Source of the DNA: Verticiella sediminum
GTDB lineage: Bacteria; Pseudomonadota; Gammaproteobacteria; Burkholderiales; Burkholderiaceae_B
Direction: 5' to 3'
Length of the DNA stretch: 64,000 bases
Assembly: GCF_007558815.1 (NCBI RefSeq)
Contig: NZ_VLTJ01000039.1
Location: 558,001 to 622,000 of the forward strand
Positions 31,230-40,162 of the stretch are shown here, one piece after another. The notes below the pieces were generated by a model that had not been told where the DNA came from, made no database searches, and worked only from the letters and a program-made list of their open reading frames with translations. Made by a program: the position numbers and the translations under genes. Every line of letters begins with the position of its first letter. The first letter of the stretch is position 1.

Positions 31230-32420
31230 TTACAGGCCCAGGGTCATCTTGGCGATGATGTTGCGCTGGATCTCGTTGGAGCCGGCGTAGATGCTCGTCT
31301 TGCGGTAGTTGCAATAGCGCGGCGAGAGCGCCATGTCGAGCACATCGAGTTCGCCGGCGGCCTGTTCACCGACGGGCGCGATGGCGGCGGCGGCGTTGCC
31401 CGCGGCCTGCATCATCAACTCGGTGAGCGCCTGCTGGATCTCGGTGCCGCGGATCTTGAGCATGGACACCTCCGCGCCCGGCGGGCGGCCGCCGCGCATC
31501 TCGTCGAGAAAGCGCAGGTTGGTGATCTCCAGCGCGGCGAGTTCGATTTCCAGGCGGGTGATGCGGTCGCGGAAACGCGCATCCTCCATCATGCTGCGGC
31601 CGCCGCCCGCCGGGCACTTGGAAGCGAGTTCCTTGAGATGGGCGAGTTCGCGCTTGGAGACGCCGACGCGGCCGGTGTTCAGCCGCTCGTGGCCGAGCAG
31701 GTACTTGGCCACCGTCCAGCCCTTGCCTTCTTCATGGACCAGGTTCTCCGCCGGCACGCGCACGTCGTCGAAGAAGACTTCGTTGACCTCGTGGTGGCCG
31801 TCCATCAGGATCAGCGGACGCACCGTGATGCCCGGGGTCTTCATGTCGATCAGGAGAAAGCTGATGCCTTCCTGGCGGATGCGCGGGCTGGGGTCGGTGC
31901 GCACCAGGCAGAAGATCCAGTCGCCGTAGTGGCCGAGCGTGGTCCAGATCTTCTGGCCATTGACCACGTAGTGATCGCCGTCGCGCACGGCGCGGGTCTT
32001 GAGCGAGGCGAGGTCCGAGCCCGAGCCCGGCTCGGAATAGCCCTGGCACCAGAAGTCGTCACCGTTCAGGATGCGCGGCAGGAAGTGCTTCTTCTGCGCC
32101 TCGGTGCCGAATTTCATCAGTACCGGCGCGCACATGGACAGACCGAACGGCACCAGCGGCGGCGCGCCGGCGAAACCGCATTCTTCCTCGAAGATGTAGC
32201 GCTGGGTGGCGTCCCAGCCGGGGCCGCCCCATTCCTCGGGCCAGGCCGGCCCGGCCCAGCCCTTGGCGGCCAGGATCTTCTGCCAGCGCAGGATGTCTTC
32301 CTTGGACAGGCCCTGGTAGTGATCGACCTTGAAGCGCAGGTCGGCCGGCAGGTTGGCAGCGAGCCAACTGCGGACTTCGTCGCGAAACGCGATTTCTTCG
32401 GGGGTGTAGTTCAAGTCCAT
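31230..32420 (-). CDS. acyl-CoA dehydrogenase, PimC-like
   Basis: This 396-residue flavoprotein resembles the large subunit (PimC) of pimeloyl-CoA dehydrogenase. The N-terminus (MDLNYTPEEIAFRDEVRSWL), LAAKGWAGPAWPEEWGGPGW, the FAD/substrate segment CQGYSEPGSGSDLASLKT and the end YAGSNEIQRNIIAKMTLGL match the class. It should pair with the product of the next gene to oxidise a dicarboxyl- or cycloalkyl-type acyl-CoA. It begins 2 bases after the ligase stop. The frame upstream of 32420 lies within the ligase gene and was not used. Confidence 0.92.
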   Translation of the reverse strand: MDLNYTPEEIAFRDEVRSWLAANLPADLRFKVDHYQGLSKEDILRWQKILAAKGWAGPAWPEEWGGPGWDATQRYIFEEECGFAGAPPLVPFGLSMCAPVLMKFGTEAQKKHFLPRILNGDDFWCQGYSEPGSGSDLASLKTRAVRDGDHYVVNGQKIWTTLGHYGDWIFCLVRTDPSPRIRQEGISFLLIDMKTPGITVRPLILMDGHHEVNEVFFDDVRVPAENLVHEEGKGWTVAKYLLGHERLNTGRVGVSKRELAHLKELASKCPAGGGRSMMEDARFRDRITRLEIELAALEITNLRFLDEMRGGRPPGAEVSMLKIRGTEIQQALTELMMQAAGNAAAAIAPVGEQAAGELDVLDMALSPRYCNYRKTSIYAGSNEIQRNIIAKMTLGL

Positions 32421-32422
32421 GG

Positions 32423-34108
32423 TCAGGCTTTTTCCTTGGTGTTTTCGAGTTCCTGCAACTTGCGCCAGAACACCTTGCCCGTGGCGGTCTTGGGCAGGGC
32501 GTCGACGAATTCGACGAGGCGGGGCACCTTGTAGGCGGCCATCTTCTCGCGGGCCCAGGCGGTGATGTCCTCGGGCTCGACCGTGCCGACGGCGTCGCGG
32601 CGCAGCACGATGACCGCCTTGACCGTCTCGCCGCGGTGCGGATCGCGGCTGGCGATCACGCAGGCCTCGGAGACTGCCGGATGGCCATAGAGCATGGCCT
32701 CGACCTCGGCCGGCCACACCTTGTAGCCCGAGGCATTGATCATGCGCTTGAGGCGATCGGTGATGAAGAAATAGCCTTCGTCATCGTAGTGGCCGAGGTC
32801 GCCGGTGCGAAAGAAGGGCTTGCCGTCGATCTCGATGAACGACTCGGCGGTGGCCTCCGGACGGCGCCAGTAGCCCTTGAACACCTGCGGGCCGTTGACC
32901 ACGATCTCGCCCGTCTCGCCAGGGCCTTTTTCCTCGCGCGTCTCGACATCGATCACGCGGGCGTCGGTGTTGAAGATCGGGATGCCCGCGCATTGCTGCT
33001 TGGGGCGATGCGGCGGGTTGATGTGGGTCGGCGCGATTGTCTCGGACAATCCGTAGCCTTCGATGAACTCGAGCCCGATCACCTTCTTCAGGCGCTCGGC
33101 CACGGCCTGCGGCATGGCCGCGCCGCCGCCCGACAGATAGCGCAGCGAGGACAGGTCGTATTTCTCGACGTCGGGATTGGCCAGGAAATCGATCATCATG
33201 GTGGTGATCCCGCCCATGGCCGAGACCCGGTACTTCTCGATGAGCTGCGCGGCGACCTCGCGGTCCCAGCGGGTCATGACGACCGAGGTTTCGCCGGCCA
33301 GGATCGGCACGTTCATGCCGCTCTGCATGCCGGTGACGTGGAACATGGGCAGCACGGCCAGGCCGATGCGGTCGCCCCCGCTGGGCATCCAGACCGCCTG
33401 GGCGGCCGCCGTGCTCATCACCGAGCCGTGCGTGTGCATGCAACCCTTGGGCGCCCCGGTGGTGCCGGAGGTGTAGGGCAGCACGGCCAGATCGTCGCTG
33501 CCCACGGTCAGTTCGGGCGCGGCATGGCCGCTCTCGAGCATGGCGCTCCAGCCGATCAGCGTGGCCGATGCCGGTGCGTCGGGCAGCGGCACGGTGCGCG
33601 CCTGCACGATGTCGGGCAGCGCGCCGACCGCAGGCTCGGCGGGCAGGTAGTGCGAATAGGGCGCGCTCACGCCATGCTGCAGCGTGCCGTCGGCCAGCAG
33701 CGGCTCCCACTCGGGCAGGTTCTCCTGCCCGAAGACGGCGGTGTTGGCCTGGCTGTCCTGCATCAGGTAGCGCAGCTCGTCGGCCTTGAGCATGGGATTG
33801 GCCGGCACCACCACGGCGTTGGCGCGCAGGATGCCGTAGTAGCCGATGATGAACTGCGGACTGTTCTGCACGTTGAGCAGCACGCGATCGCCGCGGCGCA
33901 CGCCGCAGACATCGTGCAGGTAGCCTGCCAGCGCCTCGACCTCGCGCTTCAGGCGCGTGTAGTCGATCACCTCGCCGTAGTACACGATCGCCGGCTTGCC
34001 CGGGTATCGCGTGGCGGCGACGTCGAGGTTGTAGCAAAGACTGGTCTTCGGCACGGTCAGCGTCTTCGACGCGTGAGGCGGCCAAAAGGGGTAATGACGG
34101 GTGAACAT
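32423..34108 (-). CDS. AMP-forming acyl-CoA ligase, PimA-like
   Basis: This 561-residue enzyme activates a carboxylic acid with ATP and CoA. The P-loop-like motif is LPYTSGTTGAPKGCMHTH, followed by GYGLSET, the hinge-containing FRTGDLGHYDDEGYFFITDR and the C-terminal catalytic lysine in PKTATGKVFWRKL. AGGAG lies 6 bases before the ATG. It heads an operon with the PimC/PimD-like dehydrogenases, similar in content to the pim operon for dicarboxylic and long-chain acids, though the transport and thiolase genes are missing. An inverted repeat lies 16 bases upstream. Confidence 0.92.
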   Translation of the reverse strand: MFTRHYPFWPPHASKTLTVPKTSLCYNLDVAATRYPGKPAIVYYGEVIDYTRLKREVEALAGYLHDVCGVRRGDRVLLNVQNSPQFIIGYYGILRANAVVVPANPMLKADELRYLMQDSQANTAVFGQENLPEWEPLLADGTLQHGVSAPYSHYLPAEPAVGALPDIVQARTVPLPDAPASATLIGWSAMLESGHAAPELTVGSDDLAVLPYTSGTTGAPKGCMHTHGSVMSTAAAQAVWMPSGGDRIGLAVLPMFHVTGMQSGMNVPILAGETSVVMTRWDREVAAQLIEKYRVSAMGGITTMMIDFLANPDVEKYDLSSLRYLSGGGAAMPQAVAERLKKVIGLEFIEGYGLSETIAPTHINPPHRPKQQCAGIPIFNTDARVIDVETREEKGPGETGEIVVNGPQVFKGYWRRPEATAESFIEIDGKPFFRTGDLGHYDDEGYFFITDRLKRMINASGYKVWPAEVEAMLYGHPAVSEACVIASRDPHRGETVKAVIVLRRDAVGTVEPEDITAWAREKMAAYKVPRLVEFVDALPKTATGKVFWRKLQELENTKEKA

Positions 34109-34123
34109 GCAGTCTCCTGAACT

Positions 34124-34138
34124 GTATGATTGCCATAC
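34124..34138. promoter_or_regulatory. operator candidate of the pim-like operon
   Basis: GTATG-N5-CATAC, an inverted repeat with 5-base arms, lies 16 bases upstream of the ligase start in an AT-rich promoter region (34124-34150). No regulator gene is adjacent, so the protein that binds is unknown. Confidence 0.4.
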
Positions 34139-34228
34139 TTTTTATTCAGTCTAACTGCGTCGCGGTGCGAGCGTCCATGGCCCCCGCCAGGGCGTTCCGC
34201 ATCGCAGAACGGTTTCGGGGGATACCGG

Positions 34229-34720
34229 CTATTCGATATCGCGTTCGCGATAGGGGTCGGGCACGCGCAGGCGCGCCAGGATGCGGGTTTCCAGCGCTTC
34301 CATCTGCGCGGCCTCTTCCTCGTCCAGGTGATCGTAGCCGAGCGCGTGCAGCACGCCATGCACGACCAGGTGGGCGGCGTGCTGGCGCAGCGGTTTGCCC
34401 TGTTCGGCGGCTTCGCGCTGCAGCACGGGCAGGCACAGCACGATGTCGCCGTGCAGTGTGCCTTGCGGGTCGATGCCGTATTCGAAGGTGAGCACGTTGG
34501 TGGCGTAGTCGCGCTCGCGGTAGCCGTGATTGAGCGCGCGGCCCTCGTCGGCGTCGACCAGGCGCAGGGTCAGCTCGGCTGCCTGCGGCGGTTCCTCGAG
34601 CGTTGCGGCGCCCGCGTTCAGGGCCGACTCGGCCCAGCCGCGCAGGCGCCAGCGCGGCAGCTCGGCGGCTGTCGCGCCGTACTGGATGCTCAGCGAGAGC
34701 CGGACCTTGCCCTCGCTCAT
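34229..34720 (-). CDS. ybeY: YbeY, endoribonuclease/rRNA maturation factor
   Basis: This 163-residue metal-dependent endoribonuclease takes part in 16S rRNA 3'-end maturation and ribosome quality control. The zinc site HGVLHALGYDH (H121, H125, H131) is complete. Its ATG overlaps the PhoH stop (ATGA at 34717-34720), giving the standard miaB-phoH-ybeY order. It is slightly longer than E. coli YbeY (155) owing to the region around residues 36-47. Confidence 0.95.
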   Translation of the reverse strand: MSEGKVRLSLSIQYGATAAELPRWRLRGWAESALNAGAATLEEPPQAAELTLRLVDADEGRALNHGYRERDYATNVLTFEYGIDPQGTLHGDIVLCLPVLQREAAEQGKPLRQHAAHLVVHGVLHALGYDHLDEEEAAQMEALETRILARLRVPDPYRERDIE

Positions 34721-35763
34721 GGGCGGTTGGAGTCGGCCTGTTCGTAGGCGTCGACGATGCGTGCGACCAGCGGATGGCGCACCACGTCGCGGCTGGTGAA
34801 GCCCGAGAACGCGATGCCGTTCACGCCCTGCAGCACTTGCAGGGCGTCGGCCAGGCCGCTGCGCTGGCCCTTGGGCAGGTCGACCTGCGAGGGGTCGCCG
34901 GTGATCACCGCCTTGCTGCCGAAGCCGATGCGCGTGAGGAACATCTTCATCTGCTCGGGCGTGGTGTTCTGCGCTTCGTCCAGGATCACGAAGGCATGGT
35001 TGAGCGTGCGCCCGCGCATGTAGGCGAGCGGCGCGATCTCGATCGTCTGCTTCTCGAAGAGCTTCTGCACGCGCTCGAAGCCGAGCAGGTCGTAGAGCGC
35101 GTCGTACAGCGGGCGCAGGTAGGGGTCGACCTTCTGCGCCAGGTCGCCCGGCAGAAAGCCCAGGCGCTCGCCGGCCTCGACGGCGGGGCGGGTCAGCACC
35201 AGGCGCTGGACGATGTCGCGTTCCAGGGCATCGATGGCGCAGGCCACCGCGAGCCAGGTCTTGCCGGTGCCGGCCGGGCCCGTGCCGAAGGTGATGTCGT
35301 GCGAGAGGATGTTCTTCAGATAGTCGCGCTGGCGCGGCGTGCGCGGGCGCAGGTCCGTGCGCCGGGTGCGCAGCACGATGGTGTCGTCGTCCTCGTCGGG
35401 CGAGGGGACGGGGGGCGCAGGCGCCGGCTCGGCGGCCGCCGTCGCGGCCTCCTGCTGGCGCGTCTGGGCGTCGCGCTGCATGCCCTTGATCTCGACCAGG
35501 CCCAGTTGCACGTCGTCGACCGACAGGGGGCGATGACGCGCCCGCACGTGCAGGAAGTTCAGGGCGACGGCCGCCTCGTCGGCGCGCTCGCCGGTGAGCG
35601 TGACGCGGTTGCCGCGGCGCGCGATCTCGACCGAATAGGCCGCAGCGAGCTGGCGCAGGTTGTCGTCGAGCGGGCCGCACAGGTTGGCGAGGTGGGTGTT
35701 GTCGCCGTCCAGGACGACCACGGTGGGACGAACACGCTTGCTACGCGTGCGGGGAGCTGTCAT
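34717..35763 (-). CDS. ybeZ: PhoH-like ATPase (YbeZ)
   Basis: This 348-residue P-loop ATPase is the usual partner of YbeY. The Walker A is [17 protein letters not shown] and the Walker B is [14 protein letters not shown]; an N-terminal KH-like part (about 20-90) precedes them. A Pro/Ala-rich acidic linker (about 105-128) separates the two, a lineage-specific insertion. The ATG overlaps the miaB stop and the TGA overlaps the ybeY ATG, so translation of the three is coupled. Confidence 0.93.
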   Translation of the reverse strand: MTAPRTRSKRVRPTVVVLDGDNTHLANLCGPLDDNLRQLAAAYSVEIARRGNRVTLTGERADEAAVALNFLHVRARHRPLSVDDVQLGLVEIKGMQRDAQTRQQEAATAAAEPAPAPPVPSPDEDDDTIVLRTRRTDLRPRTPRQRDYLKNILSHDITFGTGPAGTGKTWLAVACAIDALERDIVQRLVLTRPAVEAGERLGFLPGDLAQKVDPYLRPLYDALYDLLGFERVQKLFEKQTIEIAPLAYMRGRTLNHAFVILDEAQNTTPEQMKMFLTRIGFGSKAVITGDPSQVDLPKGQRSGLADALQVLQGVNGIAFSGFTSRDVVRHPLVARIVDAYEQADSNRP

Positions 35764-37229
35764 GGGGCCAGTGTCTCCTGGCGCAGACCGCGCGCCTTGT
35801 CGAATGCGCCGACGGCGGCGGCGCTGGTCGAATCCTCAGCATTGGCCATGCCGTCGCGCGTGACGACGTCGGCCCGCAGGCTGTTCGGATAGGCCTCGGT
35901 GATGCGCACGTCGACCATCTGGCCGATCAGGCGCGCCGGGGCGGTGAAGTTCACGATGCGGTTGTTCTCGGTACGCCCCATCAGGTCGGTGTCGCCGTTG
36001 CGGCGGGCCGGCCCTTCGACCAGCACGCGCTGCACGGTGCCGACCATGGCCGCGCTGATCGCCTGCGCCTGCGCATTGATGAGGGCCTGCAGGCGCTGCA
36101 GGCGTTCGAGCTTGACCGACTGCGGTGTGTCGTCCTCGAGGTCGGCCGCGGGCGTACCCGGGCGGCGCGAGTACACGAAGGAGAACGAGGTGTCGAAGCC
36201 GACGTCCTCGATGAGCCGCATGGTCTTCTCGAAGTCGGCCTCGGTCTCGCCCGGAAATCCGACGATGAAGTCCGAGGACAGCGTGAGCCCCGGGCGCGCC
36301 GCGCGCAGCTTGCGCACGATGGACTTGAACTCGAGCGAGGTATAGCCGCGCTTCATCGCCGCCAGCACGGTATCGCTGCCCGCCTGCACGGGCAGGTGCA
36401 GAAAGGGCACCAGCTTGGGCAGGCTGCCGTGCGCCTCGATCAGGCGCGGCGTCATTTCCTTGGGGTGCGAGGTGGTGTAGCGGATGCGCTCGATGCCCGG
36501 AACGTCGTGCACGTATTCGAGGAGCAGGGCGAAGTCGGCGACTTCGCCGTCGCCGAGCGGCGCGCGGTAGGCGTTGACGTTCTGGCCGAGCAGCGTCACT
36601 TCGCGCACGCCGAGTTCGGCGAGATCGACGATCTCGGTCAGCACGTCCTCGAACGGACGCGAGACCTCCGGGCCGCGCGTATACGGCACCACGCAGAAGC
36701 TGCAGTACTTGCTGCAGCCTTCCATGATCGAAACGAAGGCGCTCGGGCCCTCGACCCGCGCAGGCGGCAGGTGGTCGAATTTCTCGACTTCGGGAAAGCT
36801 GATGTCCACCTGCGAACGGCGTTCGGCGCGGCTGCGGGCGATCAGTTCGGGCAGGCGGTGCAGCGTCTGCGGGCCGAACACCACGTCCACATAGGGCGCG
36901 CGCTGCACGATCGCGGCGCCTTCCTGGCTGGCCACGCAGCCGCCCACGCCGATCACGATGTCCGGGCGGGCCTGCTTGAGCAGCTTGGCGCGGCCGAGGT
37001 CGGAGAACACCTTTTCCTGCGCCTTCTCGCGCACCGAACAGGTGTTGAAGAGGATGACGTCGGCTTCCTCGACGTTGCCGGTGAGTTCGAGGCCCTGGCC
37101 TTCGTGCAGCACGTCGGCCATCTTGGCCGAGTCGTACTCGTTCATCTGGCAGCCGAAGGTGCGGATATAGACTTTGCGCGCGCGACTGGGCGCGCCTGCC
37201 GGGGTTTCCGGCGAACGGGTGGTGTCCAT
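35760..37229 (-). CDS. miaB: MiaB, tRNA-2-methylthio-N6-isopentenyladenosine synthase
   Basis: This 489-residue radical-SAM methylthiotransferase modifies A37 of tRNAs that read UNN codons. The N-terminal cluster domain starts [14 protein letters not shown], the radical-SAM motif is CSKYCSFC in [18 protein letters not shown], and a TRAM domain ends the protein. I start at the ATG at 37229; the frame is open to 37334, but the family N-terminus is reached soon after 37229. It leads the miaB-ybeZ-ybeY operon. Confidence 0.95.
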   Translation of the reverse strand: MDTTRSPETPAGAPSRARKVYIRTFGCQMNEYDSAKMADVLHEGQGLELTGNVEEADVILFNTCSVREKAQEKVFSDLGRAKLLKQARPDIVIGVGGCVASQEGAAIVQRAPYVDVVFGPQTLHRLPELIARSRAERRSQVDISFPEVEKFDHLPPARVEGPSAFVSIMEGCSKYCSFCVVPYTRGPEVSRPFEDVLTEIVDLAELGVREVTLLGQNVNAYRAPLGDGEVADFALLLEYVHDVPGIERIRYTTSHPKEMTPRLIEAHGSLPKLVPFLHLPVQAGSDTVLAAMKRGYTSLEFKSIVRKLRAARPGLTLSSDFIVGFPGETEADFEKTMRLIEDVGFDTSFSFVYSRRPGTPAADLEDDTPQSVKLERLQRLQALINAQAQAISAAMVGTVQRVLVEGPARRNGDTDLMGRTENNRIVNFTAPARLIGQMVDVRITEAYPNSLRADVVTRDGMANAEDSTSAAAVGAFDKARGLRQETLAP

Positions 37230-37360
37230 GCGATTGCCGTAACGGTTGTTGAGTCCGGGGGCGGGAAAACCGGCCATTGTAGCCTTGGCGCGATCGGGTG
37301 TGTCGGGTACGGGCATGGCCGGTATCGGTTTCAAGGCGGTGTCGCCCGCACCGGAAACGG

Positions 37361-37385
37361 CGACGCCGGCAAGATGCCGGCGTCG
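37361..37385 (-). terminator. hairpin after the Rieske oxygenase gene
   Basis: CGACGCCGGC and GCCGGCGTCG form a perfect 10-base-pair stem with a 5-base loop (AAGAT), 25 bases past the stop of the Rieske gene. The T-run is poor, so termination may be partial. Confidence 0.5.
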
Positions 37386-37409
37386 CGCGGTGCCCGGTGG
37401 CGCAGGGCG

Positions 37410-38564
37410 TCAGTCCCGGATCGCGTCGCCCATGGTGTCGCGATACCACTCGTGAAAGTGCTGCATGCCGTCTTCCATCGGCGACTGGTACGGGCCGACT
37501 TCGCTGGTGCCGCGCTGCATCAGCGCGCGGCGCCCGGCGTCCATGCGCTCGGCGATCTCGTCGTCCTCGACCGCGGTCTCCATGTAGGCGGCCTGCTGGG
37601 CCTCGATGAACTCGCGCTCGAAGGCGGCGATTTCCTCGGGGTAGTAGAACTCGACGATGTTGACCGTCTCCTGCGGGCCCTTGGGGTACAGCGTGGACAT
37701 CACCAGCACGTGCGGATAGAGTTCGATCATCAGGGTGGGGAAGTAGGTCACCCAGATCGCGCCGTAGTCGGGCGCCTTGCCGTCGCGGTATTCGAGCAGG
37801 CGGTCGTGCCACAGGCGGTACACGTCCGAACCCGGTTGCGCGAGCGCATTGTGCACGCCCACGCGCTGCAGGCTGTGCTGGCGGGCGAACTCCCAACTGA
37901 GGTCGTTGCAGGTCACGAAGCGGCCCAGGCCCGGATGGAAAGGCCCGACGTGGTAGTCCTCCAGGTAGACCTCGATGAAGGTCTTCCAGTTGTAGTTGCA
38001 CTGGTGGACCTCGATCTTGTCGAGCACGTAGTCGGAGAAGTCGAACTCCGGGCGGCCCAGCAGTTCGCCGAGGTCCTTGGCCACGTCGCGCGGGCCCTCG
38101 AACAGCAGGCCCTTGTAGTTCTGTACCGGGAAGCGCTGCAGGTTCATGCAGGGCGTGCTTTCGAACTGCGGCGCGCCCAGCAGTTGGCCGCGGGCGTCGT
38201 AGGTCCAGCGGTGCAGGGGGCAGACGATGTTGCCGCCCTGCGCGCGCAGGTTGCCGGCCGAGTTCTCGGGGCCGGATACGTTGCCCGCCGCGCCGCCCAG
38301 CATGATGGCCTGGCGGTGGCGGCAGACGTTCGAGAGCAGCTCCACGCCCTGAGGGTTGCGCACGAGCGCGCGCCCGCCGTCCTCCTGGAGGAGGGTGCGA
38401 TAGTCGCCGACGTTGGGCACGAGCTTCTCGCTCCCAACGTACAGCGCCGATTGCTGAAAGATGGTTTGCAGTTCCCGCTTGAAGATCGATTCGTCGAAGT
38501 AGGCGGTGACGGGCAACTGCGCCCGGCTGGCTGCCACATGTGCCATGCGACCGATATCGGTCAT
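37410..38564 (-). CDS. Rieske non-heme iron oxygenase, alpha subunit
   Basis: This 384-residue protein is the catalytic subunit of an aromatic or amine-oxidising Rieske oxygenase. The Rieske cluster ligands are C81, H83, C115 and H118; the loop between the two pairs is 31 residues, longer than the usual ~17. The mononuclear iron site is LEDYHVGPFH with H205 and H210, and D203 bridges the two centres. GGAGGG lies 4 bases before the ATG at 38564. No reductase or beta subunit is adjacent, so electrons must come from elsewhere, for example from the ferredoxins at 8 or 50499. The substrate is not apparent. Confidence 0.9.
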   Translation of the reverse strand: MTDIGRMAHVAASRAQLPVTAYFDESIFKRELQTIFQQSALYVGSEKLVPNVGDYRTLLQEDGGRALVRNPQGVELLSNVCRHRQAIMLGGAAGNVSGPENSAGNLRAQGGNIVCPLHRWTYDARGQLLGAPQFESTPCMNLQRFPVQNYKGLLFEGPRDVAKDLGELLGRPEFDFSDYVLDKIEVHQCNYNWKTFIEVYLEDYHVGPFHPGLGRFVTCNDLSWEFARQHSLQRVGVHNALAQPGSDVYRLWHDRLLEYRDGKAPDYGAIWVTYFPTLMIELYPHVLVMSTLYPKGPQETVNIVEFYYPEEIAAFEREFIEAQQAAYMETAVEDDEIAERMDAGRRALMQRGTSEVGPYQSPMEDGMQHFHEWYRDTMGDAIRD

Positions 38565-38926
38565 GATTCCCTCCGCGTAGCGTACGACGTCGCCAAGTCT
38601 GGAGTCGGTGGGCCACGTCGCGCTGCGCAAAGGCGGGCTCGCCCTGCGCTCAAAACGCATCGATGACACATCGCCCGCATACCCGGGTAGAAGACGCCAA
38701 AGTGGTGTGGCCGACTTTTCCCGGAAAATTACCGTTCAGGGCGGCGCGAAGAAAATTTGATCGCTTGGATCAACCAAACTTTACATTGTACCTCCAAGCA
38801 GCGTTCGACCGCCAGCGACCCGGGGTGTTCCCCCGGCCTGCAGCCGCCCGCTTCCATTACAATGCTCGCCTTTCGTTTTCGCCCCGCGCCGCCGTAGCGG
38901 CAGCGCGCACGGCGCAGGAGCCAGCC
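38565..38926. other. divergent intergenic region, Rieske gene / xseB
   Basis: This 362-base gap lies between the divergent Rieske and xseB genes. It includes an AT-rich patch (38740-38795) with a possible Rieske-gene promoter, a candidate xseB -10 (TACAAT, 38858-38863), and nothing that looks like a gene. The small frames here lack ribosome-binding sites. Confidence 0.5.
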
Positions 38927-39187
38927 ATGAGCGACAACCCCCAGAAGCCTGGCGACGCCGGGACCCCGCAGAATTTCGAGGCCGCCCTCGGGCAGCTCGA
39001 AGCCCTGGTCGCCGAACTCGAGCGTGGCGATCTGCCGCTCGAGGCCTCGTTGCTGGCCTATCGCAAGGGGGTCGACCTGGTGCGCGTCTGCCAGCAGCAG
39101 TTGGCGGCGGCCGAGCAGCAGGTCAAGGTGCTGGACGCGGATTTGCTGAGACCCCTGGACGCCGACGACGTTCGCGGCGATGCCTGA
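38927..39187 (+). CDS. xseB: exodeoxyribonuclease VII small subunit
   Basis: This 86-residue helical protein is the small subunit of exonuclease VII, which trims single-stranded DNA. The family signature FEAALGQLEALVAELERGDLPLE (region 17-39) is clear, followed by the second helix with VRVCQQQLAAAEQQVKVL. CAGGAG precedes the ATG by 7 bases. The next gene, ispA, overlaps or follows directly, the usual xseB-ispA-dxs order. Confidence 0.95.
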   Translation: MSDNPQKPGDAGTPQNFEAALGQLEALVAELERGDLPLEASLLAYRKGVDLVRVCQQQLAAAEQQVKVLDADLLRPLDADDVRGDA

Positions 39188-39197
39188 GACATATCGT

Positions 39198-40118
39198 ATG
39201 AGCACCATCACGACATTGCCGCAGTTCGCGAGCTGGCTGGAGAGCGCCCGCCGCCGTTGCGAGGACGCGCTTGCGCGCCATCTGCCCAAGGCCGAGGACG
39301 TGCCCGCCGCGCGCCTGCACGACGCCATGCGCTACGCCGTGCTCGGTGGCGGCAAACGGGTGCGCGCCGCGCTGGTGTATGCCGCCGGCGCGGCCTGCGG
39401 CAGCGCGACGCAACCGGTCGCCAATGGCCTGGACGCCGCCGCCGCCGCGGTCGAGTTCATCCATGCCTATTCGCTGGTGCACGACGATCTGCCGTGCATG
39501 GACGACGACGTCATGCGGCGCGGGCGCCCCACGCTGCACGTGCAGTTCGACGAAGCCTGCGCGCTGCTGGCCGGCGACGCACTGCAGCCGCTCGCCTTCG
39601 GCTGCCTGGCGCAAATGCCGATCGCGCCCGCGCTGGTGGCCCAGGCCGTGCGTACCCTGGCCGAGGCCAGCGGCAGCCTGGGCATGGTCGGTGGCCAGGC
39701 GATCGACCTGGACAGTGTCGGCCGCAGGCTGAGCCTGGACGAGCTGGAAACCATGCACCGCATGAAGACCGGCGCGCTGCTGCGCGCGAGTGTCGCACTG
39801 GGCGCCGTGGTGGCGGGCGCCGCTTCGCCGATGCGGCGCAGCCTGGATACCTATGCCCAGGCGATCGGGCTGGCCTTCCAGGTGGTGGACGACGTGCTGG
39901 ACGTGAGCGCGGACAGTGCCGCGCTGGGTAAGACCGCGGGCAAGGACGCCGCCGAGAACAAGCCGACCTACGTCTCGCTGCTGGGCCTGGAGCGCGCGCG
40001 CGAGTTGGCCGAGGCGCTGCGCATCGAGGCCCACAACGCGCTGCGGGAGCTGGGCGAGGGCCAGCGCATCGAGCCGCTGGCCGGGCTGGCGGATTACATC
40101 GTGTTGCGCGACCGTTGA
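39198..40118 (+). CDS. ispA: farnesyl diphosphate synthase
   Basis: This 306-residue prenyltransferase makes farnesyl diphosphate from IPP and DMAPP for ubiquinone and cell-wall carrier lipids. The first Asp-rich motif is DDLPCMDDD and the second DDVLD, both intact, with [10 protein letters not shown] and the KTGALL segment. The ATG at 39198 gives a normal-length N-terminus; an ATG at 39180 overlaps the xseB stop and would add six residues. Both are possible. It lies between xseB and dxs. Confidence 0.95.
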   Translation: MSTITTLPQFASWLESARRRCEDALARHLPKAEDVPAARLHDAMRYAVLGGGKRVRAALVYAAGAACGSATQPVANGLDAAAAAVEFIHAYSLVHDDLPCMDDDVMRRGRPTLHVQFDEACALLAGDALQPLAFGCLAQMPIAPALVAQAVRTLAEASGSLGMVGGQAIDLDSVGRRLSLDELETMHRMKTGALLRASVALGAVVAGAASPMRRSLDTYAQAIGLAFQVVDDVLDVSADSAALGKTAGKDAAENKPTYVSLLGLERARELAEALRIEAHNALRELGEGQRIEPLAGLADYIVLRDR

Positions 40119-40162
40119 CGGGTCTGGCGCGGCATTCCCTGACGATATTGGATAATCGCGGC

